A stretch of DNA of 64,000 nucleotides from Actinostola sp. cb2023 (Eukaryota > Cnidaria > Anthozoa > Actiniaria > Actinostolidae), in the NCBI GenBank assembly GCA_033675265.1, contig JAUJYZ010001058.1, positions 533,501-597,500 on the forward strand. The letters run 5' to 3'. The position numbers and the translations under genes are program-made. This document shows positions 26,001 through 38,300 of the stretch, in pieces; the stretch's first letter is position 1, and each line of letters opens with the position of its first letter. The notes under the pieces were generated by a model. The model made no database searches. It worked only from the letters and a program-made list of their open reading frames with translations, and was not told the origin of the DNA.

Positions 26001-29000
26001 TATCTCTGTCACATAAGGACAGTGCTACTGTACCTTGGATATACATGTAGTTATCTCTGTCACATAAGGACAGTGTTACTGTACCTTGGATAAAGTTATC
26101 TATGTCACATAAGGACAGTGTTACTGTACCTTGGATAAAGTTATCTCTGTCACATAAGGACAGTGCTACTGTACCTTGGATATAGTTATCTCTGTCACAT
26201 AAGGACAGTGTTACTGTACCTTGGATATAGTTATCTCTGTCACATAAGGACAGTGCTACTGTACCTTGGATATACATGTAGTTATCTCTGTCACATAAGG
26301 ACAGTGTTACTGTACCTTGGATAAAGTTATCTCTGTCACACAAGGACAGTGTTACTGTACCTTGGATAAAGTTATCTCTGTCACATAAGGACAGTGTTAC
26401 TGCACCTTGGATATAGTTATCTCTGTCACATAAGGACAGTGTTACTGTACCTTGGATATAGTTATCTCTGTCACATAAGGACAGTACTACTGTACCTTGG
26501 ATATACATGTAGTTATCTCTGTCACATAAGGACAGTGTTACTGTACCTTGGATAAAGTTATCTATGTCACATAAGGACAGTGTTACTGTACCTTGGATAA
26601 AGTTATCTCTGTCACATAAGGACAGTGCTACTGTACCTTGGATAAAGTTATCTCTGTCACATAAGGACAGTGCTACTGTACCTTGGATATAGTTATCTCT
26701 GTCACATAAGGACAGTGTTACTGTACCTTGGATATAGTTATCTCTGTCACATAAGGACAGTGTTACTGTACCTTGGATACAGTTATCTCTGTCACATAAG
26801 GACAGTGCTACTGTACCTTGGATATAGTTATATATCTCTGTCACATAAGGACAGTGTTACTGTACCTTGGATATAGTTATCTCTGTCACATAAGGACAGT
26901 GTTACTGTACCTTGGATATAGTTATCTCTGTCACATAAGGACAGTGCTACTGTACCTTGGATATAGTTATCTCTGTCACATAAGGACAGTGTTTCTGTAC
27001 CTTGGATATAGTTATCTCTGTCACATAAGGACAGTGTTACTGTACCTTGGATATAGTTATCTCTGTCACATAAGGACAGTGTTACTGTACCTTGGATATA
27101 GTTATCTCTGTCACATAAGGACAGTGTTACTGTACCTTGGATATAGTTATCTCTGTCACATAAGGACAGTGTTTCTGTACCTTGGATATAGTTATCTCTG
27201 TCACATAAGGACAGTGTTAGGGGCCGTCGACATATTCACCTTTCCCCGCTTAACGTCCACTGGACGTTTAGGTCAGACCCCCTCCCCCCCTCCCTCCTTA
27301 ACGTCCACTTGGAATTTCCTGTTTTTCGTATTGAAAATGCGTGGGAATGGTTTTGCATTCGGCAACATGACTCAAAACAAACGGTAGCAAACAACAGTCC
27401 ATGGTTCTTTATGCCTCTGGAAAATCCTCAAAACTGCGCCCATTCCATGTAGTTCACTTCATTTTCCTTAATAACAATTCTTCTGTATCTCTATATCTTG
27501 CCTCTACGAATAATTCTGGCTATTACTTGTGCACAATATATTCGGTCAGTCCTCCGCCATTTTGTCCGACTAATTCCCAATGAACGCTGGGATACCACAG
27601 GTAATCCAAGCATTCTCGTACCCAAGCCACTGCAAACAGAGGTGGTCCATGATTTTTGAAAGTTTATATCAGAATCTATTTATATAACACCGAAGTTTGT
27701 TAGAACGGACCACCAGTTTGTTCGTTTTATCTTTTCTTTCTTTTTGTTTTCAACATGAAGTAAAAAAAATATTTTTTTTAAAAATGCCCCACACTAACGT
27801 CCAAATTTTTTCCCGCCTTACCCCCTCCCCCCCTAAACGTCCAGTGGACGTTAAGCGGGGAAACGTGAATATGTCGACTGCCCCTTACTGTACCTTGGAT
27901 ATAGTTATCTCTGTCACATAAGGACAGTGTTACTGTACCTTGGATATAGTTATCTCTGTCACATAAAGACGGTGTTACTGTACCTTGGATATAGTTATCT
28001 CTGTCACATAAGGACAGTGTTACTGTACCTTGGATATGGTTATCTCTGTCACATAAGGACAGTGTTACTGTACCTTGGATAAAGTTATCTCTGTCACATA
28101 AGGACAGTGCTACTGTACCTTGGATAAAGTTATCTCTGTCACATAAGGACAGTGCTACTGTACCTTGGATATAGTTATCTCTGTCACATAAGGACAGTGT
28201 TACTGTACCTTGGATATAGTTATCTCTGTCACATAAGGACAGTGTTACTGTACCTTGGATACAGTTATCTCTGTCACATAAGGACAGTGCTACTACCTTG
28301 GATATAGTTATATATCTCTGTCACATAAGGACAGTGTTACTGTACCTTGGATATAGTTATCTCTGTCACATAAGGACAGTGTTACTGTACCTTGGATATA
28401 GTTATCTCTGTCACATAAGGACAGTGTTACTGTACCTTGGATATAGTTATCTCTGTCACATAAGGACAGTGTTTCTGTACCTTGGATATAGTTATCTCTG
28501 TCACATAAGGACAGTGTTACTGTACCTTGGATATAGTTATCTCTGTCACATAAGGACAGTGTTACTGTACCTTGGATATAGTTATCTCTGTCACATAGGA
28601 CAGTGTTACTGTACCTTGGATATAGTTATCTCTGTCACATAAGGACAGTGTTTCTGTACCTTGGATATAGTTATCTCTGTCACATAAGGACAGTGTTAGG
28701 GGCCGTCGACATATTCACCTTTCCCCGCTTAACGTCCACTGGACGTTTAGGTCAGACCCCCTCCCCCCCTCCCTCCTTAACGTCCACTTGGAATTTCCTG
28801 TTTTTCGTATTGAAAATGCGTGGGAATGGTTTTGCATTCGGCAACATGACTCAAAACAAACGGTAGCAAACAACAGTCCATGGTTCTTTATGCCTCTGGA
28901 AAATCCTCAAAACTGCGCCCATTCCATGTAGTTCACTTCATTTTCCTTAATAACAATTCTTCTGTATCTCTATATCTTGCCTCTACGAATAATTCTGGCT

Positions 29001-32000
29001 ATTACTTGTGCACAATATATTCGGTCAGTCCTCCGCCATTTTGTCCGACTAATTCCCAATGAACGCTGGGATACCACAGGTAATCCAAGCATTCTCGTAC
29101 CCAAGCCACCGCAAACAGAGGTGGTCCATGATTTTTGAAAGTTTATATCAGAATCTATTTATATAACACCGAAGTTTGTTAGAACGGACCACCAGTTTGT
29201 TCGTTTTATCTTTTCTTTCTTTTTGTTTTCAACATGAAGTAAAAAAAATATTTTTTTTTAAAATGCCCCACACTAACGTCCAAATTTTTTCCCGCCTTAC
29301 CCCCTCCCCCCCCTAAACGTCCAGTGGACGTTAAGCGGGGAAAGGTGAATATGTCGACGGCCCCTTACTGTACCTTGGATATAGTTATCTCTGTCACATA
29401 AGGACAGTGTTACTGTACCTTGGATATAGTTATCTCTGTCACATAAAGACGGTGTTACTGTACCTTGGATATAGTTATCTCTGTCACATAAGGACAGTGT
29501 TACTGTACCTTGGATATGGTTATCTCTGTCACATAAGGACAGTGTTACTGTACCTTGGATATAGTTATCTCTGTCACATAAGGACAGTCATCTCGTTTGG
29601 TTACAACTTTAATTCTGTCACCCAAATAAAACCCCTGAAAATATACAAAATCTGAAAATGTAAGTTACATAAATGTTGACATAATGAATGGATGAATGGA
29701 TGGATGAATGAATGGATGGATGAATGAATGGATGAACGAATGGATAGAGGGATGAATGAATAGTAGATGGATGAATGAAGGACACCCTCTAAGCCAGATA
29801 CTTTTCTCGTATGGTCCCAGCCACAACTCTAGTCATTGTTTTATTGCATATTTTTAAAGCATGTTTCAGACATCCAAATTGACATGTGCTGAACCTGATC
29901 TGCCTAACAATTATCCATTGTTTCTAATGCATTTCTGTAAAGTTTGTAGTGTGACTTGGGCCTAAGCCAGACATTAGAGTTCCTTCTGTGAGAATAGTAA
30001 CAGCCAAAAGGCTGAATTGCATAATTTGAAATAATATACAATATAACAATAATAACAATAATAACATAACAATAATAATAATAACAATAATAACATCACA
30101 ATAATAATATAACAATAATAACATCACAATAATAATATAACAATAATAATATAACAATAATAATATAACAATATAACTGATTCTGTCGCACTTACAGCTT
30201 GCGTTGCACCAACACCAAACTTGGATATAAAGCCATCAAGATAGGCTGGTATTTGATCCAACTCTGACTTTTCTAACCCCCTGTCAGCTTGAGATAAGAA
30301 GTATGTAGCAAAGGCCTTTAAGCCTTCATAGGTCATGCCTTCACCATTGTCGAATATGGCGGCAAGTCTCTGCAACAGTTCAAAATGAAGTTAGTGTGCA
30401 ATGTCTCTTACATCTCAGTACTGTAATCAGATAGACCACACTTCATGGTAATAGCTAGACCACACTTCATGGTATTAGCTAGACTACACTTCACGGTAAT
30501 AGCTAGACTACACTTCATGGTAATAGCTAGACCACACTTCATGGTAATAGCTAGACCACACTTCATGGTAATAGCTAGACCACACTTCATGGTAATAGCT
30601 AGACCACACTTCACAGTAATAGCTAGACCACACTTCATGGTAATAGCTAGACCACACTTCATGGTAATAGCTAGACCACACTTCATGGTAATAGCTAGAC
30701 CACACTTCATAGTAATAGCTAGACCACACTTCATGGTAATAGCTAGACCACACTTCACGGTAATAGCTAGACCACACTTCATGGTAATAGACCACACTTC
30801 ATGGTAATAGCTAGACCACACTTCATGGTAATAGCTAGACCACACTTCATGGTAATAGCTAGACCACACTTCACGGTAATAGCTAGACCACACTTCACGG
30901 TAATGGTTAGACCACACTTCATGGATTCCATGATGTACATTGTACGTCTGTCTGTACTCTTATAGATGCACAGAAAACGTAATACCGTAATTGTCAGCAA
31001 ATTCAATTTGGCTACAGGTACATGTACACACACCATCTTATTCTTATCAATGTTACATGTGTGAGCCATAAACACTATTCTGAAAATGATACAAAGATTA
31101 TTTTTGCACAGCTGACAGCAACATGCAAGCTGTCCTACTTGAGTTCGACTTCAAGAAAATACAAGTGAGCGAAATTTTACTTTCATTTGAACTAGTCCAT
31201 GCAAGAACAGTGTATGTACAGTAAGAGATTCAAGTGACCTGTGATCAAAATCCAAATTCTCCTTTGGAAATCAAAGAACCTCAAGGAGAGTCTATATTTT
31301 AATCAGGGCCTGGATCACTTCGTCCATTGTTCTTACATGGTGAATTACAAAATACACTTACCTCTTTTAAGAAAATATGAAGTTGTACGGTTCTGGGAAT
31401 ATTTTTTTCATGATTTCTAGCTGTTGCTTGGATACTGTTGTCAACAAACTCACAAAAGGCTTGGTAACTTGCTAGAATGGAGTATCAATATACACATATT
31501 TATGGCATATGATCTATACATTATATGTATGTATACGGCAGTCACAGACAGGGCTACAGTATGGTTTTGGGGTTATTTGGTATATTTTGGTCTTAGGGTT
31601 GCAATAATAGACATTCCAGGAAGAGAACAGGGTCTGGGTTTGAGGGCTCGGCAGCATGGAGCAACAGCATATAGTCTAAGTAGCAAATTATTTCGTGATT
31701 AATATACTCACAACTAAAATGATAATTTCCACTTTGTGTTAGTGCATTAGGATGTACGTCGTAACGAAGCAATTCGTAGCGAGGCTTATCTAATTTGCAA
31801 GCTTCTTTAGTTGAAGTACGAATCTGTGTGAAGGAAACAAAATAATGAAAGCCATTAACAGATCAACAGTGGAAGATTAACAACAACAAACGTGGCAATA
31901 TAACACATCATTGTCTTTTGCATCTTGACTCTTCAGTTGCATGTGTTGTGAAAACTCTAACTGCATTAAATAGTTCCTGAAGTTATTTCCCCAAAAAAGA

Positions 32001-32261
32001 AAGAAGTTGTGTTAGAGTCTGTAACTTTTGTGCTGTACGAAAACTGAACTACGAACTGAAATCATAATCAATGGTAAATGCATAATCTTTCACAGAACAA
32101 TCTGGAATGTTCTAGATAAAATTCCTTTGCCATTCAAGTCATATAATAAACATTATAATTCTGTATCAATAATGTTAGAGACCAAGTTTTCTTAACAACT
32201 AGCATGCTTCATCCATTCATCAGAGAAACACAAAACAATGTACAACATACATTTGTACACC

Positions 32262-32309
<48 letters not shown>

Positions 32310-35300
32310 ATAAGAGGGTGACACAGCCACAGTTTAATGAGGTATCAATTGATGAAGAAATGATTATTGAAGGACTCAAGAGTTATGCAAGCGATCTCTG
32401 ATCCAAATGTAAATTCTCCTTGAGGTTCTTTGAATTCAAAAGGAGAATTTGGGTTTTGATCACAAGTCACTTGCATAGACATATTTAATTATTAGACTAT
32501 GAGCAGCAGTAATAACACCAGCATTTCCACTGCAATCAACACCATGCACCAGCATTACTCACCATGCACCATGTTTCTATCAACACCATGCACCAGCATT
32601 ACTCACCATACACCATGTTTCTATCAACACCATGCACCAGCATTACTCACCATACACCATGTTTCTTTCATGCACCAGCATTACTCACCATACACCATGT
32701 TTCTATCAACACCATGCACCAGCAGTACTCACCATACACCATGTTTCTATATCAACACCATGCACCAGCATTACTCACCATACACCATGTTTCTATCAAC
32801 ACCATGCACCAGCAGTACTCACCATACACCATGTTTCTATCAACACCATGCACCAGCATTACTCACCATACACCATGTTTCTATCAACACCATGCACCAG
32901 CATATGCACCAGCATTACTCACCATACACCATGTTTCTATCAACACCATGCACAGCAGCATTACTCACCATACACCATGTTTCTATCAACACCATGCACC
33001 AGCATTACTCACCATACACCATGTTTCTATCAACACCATGCACCAGCATTACTCACCATACACCATGTTTCTATCAACACCATGCACCAGCATTACTCAC
33101 CATACACCATGTTTCTATCAACACCATGCACCAGCATACTCACCATACACCATGTTTCTATCAACACCATGCACCAGCATTACTCACCATACACCATGTT
33201 TCTATCAACACCATGCACCAGCATTACTCACCATACACCATGTTTCTATCAACACCATGCACCAGCATTATGCACCAGCACCATGTTTCTATCAACACCA
33301 TGCACCATGTTTCTACCATACACCATGTTTCTATCAACATGCACCAGCAGTACTCACCATACACCATGTTTCTATCAACACCATGCACCAGCATTACTCA
33401 CCATACACCATGTTTCTATCAACACCATCAACACCAGCATATGCACCAGCATTACTCACCATACACCATGTTTCTATCACCAACACCACACCATGCACCA
33501 GCATTACTCACCATACACCATGTTTCTATCAACACCATGCACCAGCAGTACTCACCATACACCATGTTTCTATCAACACCATGCACCAGCATTACTCACC
33601 ATACACCATGTTTCTATCAACACCATGCACCAGCATTACTCACCATACACCATGTTTCTATCAACACCATGCACCAGCATTACTCACCATACACCATGTT
33701 TTTCTATCAACACCATGCACCAGCAGTACTCACCATACACCATGTTTCTATCAACACCATGCACCAGCATTACTCACCATACACCATGTTTCTATCAACA
33801 CCATGCACCAGCATATTACTCACTCACCATACACCATGTTTCTATCAACACCATGCACCAGCATTACTCACCATACACCATGTTTCTATCAACACCATGC
33901 ACCAGCATTACTCACCACCATACACCATGTTTCTATCAACACCATGCACCAGCATTACTCACCATACACCATGTTTCTATCAACACCATGCACCAGCATT
34001 ACTCACCATACACCATGTTTCTATCAACACCATGCACCAGCATTACTCACCATACACCATGTTTCTATCAACACCATGCACCAGCAGTACTCACCATACA
34101 CCATGTTTCTATCAACAACACCATGCACCAGCATTACTCACCATACACCATGTTTCTATCAACACCATGCACCAGCATTACTCACCATACACCATGTTTC
34201 TATCAACACCATGCACCAGCAGTACTCACCATACACCATGTTTCTATCAACACCATGCACCAGCATTACTCACCATACACCATGTTTCTATCAACACCAT
34301 GCACCAGCATTACTCACCATACACCATGTTTTTCTATCAACACCATGCACCAGCATTACTCACCATACACCATGTTTCTATCAACACCATGCACCAGCAT
34401 TACTCACCATACACCATGTTTCTATCAACACCAACACCATGCACCAGCATCACTCACCATGCACCATGTTTCTATCAACACCATGCACACATATCTATCA
34501 CACCATGCTATACAACACCATGCACCAGTTTCTACTCACCATACACCATGTTTCTATCAACACCATGCACCAGCATGCACCAGCAGTACTCACCATACAC
34601 CATGTTTCTATCAACACCATGCACCAGCATTACTCACCATACACCATGTTTCTATCAACACCATGCACCAGCATTACTCACCATACACCATGTTTCTATC
34701 AACACCATGCACCAGCATTACTCACCATACACCATGTTTCTATCAACACCATGCACCAGCATTACTCACCATACACCATGTTTCTATCAACACCATGCAT
34801 TACTCACCATATCAACACCATGCACCAGCAGTACTCACCATACACCATGTTTCTATCAACACCATGCACCAGCATTACTCACCATACACCATGTTTCTAT
34901 CAACACCATGCACCAGCAGTACTCACCATACACCATGTTTCTATCAACACCATGCACCAGCATATGCACCAGCAGTACTCACCATACACCATGTTTCTAT
35001 CAACACCATGCACCAGCATTACTCACCATACACCATGTTTCTATCAACACCATGCACCAGCATTACTCACCATGCACCATGTTTCTATCAACACCATGCA
35101 CCATGTTTCTATCAACACCATGCACCAGCATTACTCACCATACACCATGTTTCTATCAACACCATGCACCAGCATTACTCACCATACACCATGTTTCTAT
35201 CAACACCATGCACCAGCATTACTCACCATACACCATGTTTCTATCAACACCATGCACCAGCATTACTCACCATACACCATGTTTCTATCAACACCATGCA

Positions 35301-38300
35301 CCAGCATTACTCACCATACACCATGTTTCTATCAACACCATGCACCAGCATTACTCACCATACACCATGTTTCTATCAACACCATGCACCAGCATTACTC
35401 ACCATGCACCATGTTTCTATCAACACCATGCACCAGCATTACTCACCATACACCATGTTTCTATCAACACCATGCACCAGCATTACTCACCATACACCAT
35501 GTTTCTATCAACACCATGCACCAGCATTACTCACCATACACCATACACCATTTCTATCAACACCATGCACCAGCATTACTCACCATACACCATGTTTCTA
35601 TCAACACCATGCACCAGCATTACTCACCATACACCATGTTTCTATCAACACCATGCACCCATGTTTCACCACCATTACTCACCATACACCATGTTTCTAT
35701 CAACACCATGCACCACCAGCATGTTTACCTGCACCATACTCACCATGTTTCTATCAACACCATGCACCAGTTTCTATCAACACCATACACCATGTTTCTA
35801 TCAACACCATGCACCAGCATTACTCACCATGCACCACCATTTTCTATCAACACCATGCACCAGCATTACTCACCATACACCATGTTTTTCTATCAACACC
35901 ATGCACCAGCATTACTCACCATACACCATGTTTCTATCAACACCATGCACCAGCAGTACTCACCATACACCATGTTTCTATCAACACCATGCACCAGCAG
36001 TACTCACCCATACACCATGTTTCTATCAACACCATGCACCAGCAGTACTCACCATACACCATGTTTCTATCAACACCATGCACCAGCATTACTCACCATA
36101 CACCATGTTTCTATCAACACCATGCACCAGCATTACTCACCATACACCATGTTTCTATCAACACCATGCACCAGCATTACTCACCATACACCATGTTTCT
36201 ATCAACACCATGCACCAGCATTACTCACCATACACCATGTTTCTATCAATCAACACCATGCACCAGTTACTCACCATACACCATTCTATCACCATGCACC
36301 AGCAGTACTCACCATACACCATGTTTCTATCAACACCATGCACCAGCAGTACTCACCATACACCATGTTTCTATCAACACCATGCACCACCAGCATGTTT
36401 CTACTCACCATACACCATGTTTCTATCAACACCATGCACCAGCATTACTCACCATACACCATGTTTCTATCAACACCATGCACCAGCATTACTCACCATA
36501 CACCATGTTTCTATCAACACCATGCACCAGCATTACATGCACCAGCAGTACTCACCATACACCATGTTCTATCAACACCATGCACCAGCATTACTCACCA
36601 TACACCATGTTTCTATCAACACCATGCACCAGCATTACTCACCATACACCATGTTTCTATCAACACCATGCACCAGCATTACTCACCATACACCATGTTT
36701 CTATCAACACCATGCACCAGCATTACTCACCATACACCATGTTTCTATCAACACCATGCACCAGCATTACTCACCATACACCATGTTTCTATCAACACCA
36801 TGCACCAGCATTACTCACCATGCACCATGCATCAACACCATGCACCAGCATTACTCACCATACACCATGTTTCTATCAACACCATGCACCAGCATTACTC
36901 ACCATACACCATGTTTCTATCAACACCATGCACCAGCATTACTCACCATACACCATGTTTCTATCAACACCATGCACCAGCATTACTCACCATACACCAT
37001 GTTTCTATCAACACTATGCACCAGCATATGCACCAGCAGTACTCACCATACACCATGTTTCTATCAACACCATGCACCAGCATTACTCACCATACACCAT
37101 GTTTCTATCAACACCATGCACCAGCATATGCACCAGCAGTACTCACCATACACCATGTTTCTATCAACACCATGCACCAGCATTACTCACCATACACCAT
37201 GTTTCTATCAACACCATGCACCAGCATTACTCACCATACACCATGTTTCTATCAACACCATGCACCAGCATTACTCACCATACACCATGTTTCTATCAAC
37301 ACCATGCACCAGCATTACTCACCATACACCATGTTTCTATCAACACCATGCACCAGCATTACTCACCATACACCATGTTTCTATCAACACCATGCACCAG
37401 CATTACTCACCATACACCATGTTTCTATCAACACCATGCACCAGCATTACTCACCATACACCATGTTTCTATCAACACCATGCACCAGCATGCACCAGCA
37501 GTACTCACCATACACCATGTTTCTATCAACACCATGCACCAGCATTACTCACCATACACCATGTTTCTATCAACACCATGCACCAGCATTACTCACCATA
37601 TCACCATGTTTCTATCAACACCATGCACCAGCAGTACTCACCATGCACCATGTTTCTATCAACACCATGCACCAGCATATGCACCAGCAGTACTCACCAT
37701 ACACCATGTTTCTATCAACACCATGCACCAGCAGTACTCACCATACACCATGTTTCTATCAACACCATGCACCAGCAGTACTCACCATACACCATGTTTC
37801 TATCAACACCATGCACCAGCATTACTCACCATACACCATGTTTCTATCAACACCATGCACCAGCAGTACTCACCATGCACCATGTTTCTATCAACACCAT
37901 GCACCAGCATATGCACCAGCAGTACTCACCATACACCATACACCATGTTTCTATCAACACCATGCACCAGCATTACTCACCATACACCATGTTTCTATCA
38001 ACACCATGCACCAGCAGTACTCACCATACACCATGTTTCTATCAACACCATGCACCAGCATTACTCACCATACACCATGTTTCTATCAACACCATGCACC
38101 AGCATTACTCACCATACACCATGTTTCTATCAACACCATGCACCAGCATTACTCACCATACACCATGTTTCTATCAACACCATGCACCAGCATTACTCAC
38201 CATACACCATGTTTCTATCAACACCATGCACCAGCATTACTCACCATACACCATGTTTCTATCAACACCATGCACCAGCATTACTCACCATACACCATGT

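Larger units (their letters stand above)
25945..29590 (-). repeat. 45-bp minisatellite made of exon 6 donor junctions
   Basis: About 50 units of 45 bp. On the gene strand each unit is CTGTCCTTATGTGACAGAGA followed by TAACTATATCCAAG|GTACAGTAA, identical or nearly so to the end of exon 6 and its 5' splice site. Variants carry a 6 bp insertion (TACATG) or AAAG for ATAG. Two 665 bp transposon copies interrupt the array. The segment of about 1,479 bp holding one transposon plus flanking units appears twice, so the array grew further after the insertion. Confidence 0.95.

Noticed and set aside
25975..26844. 289-codon minus-strand frame with TVTLSLCDRDNYIQG repeats
   Set aside because: It is the 45 bp array in a frame different from that of exon 6; no start, donor or family support.
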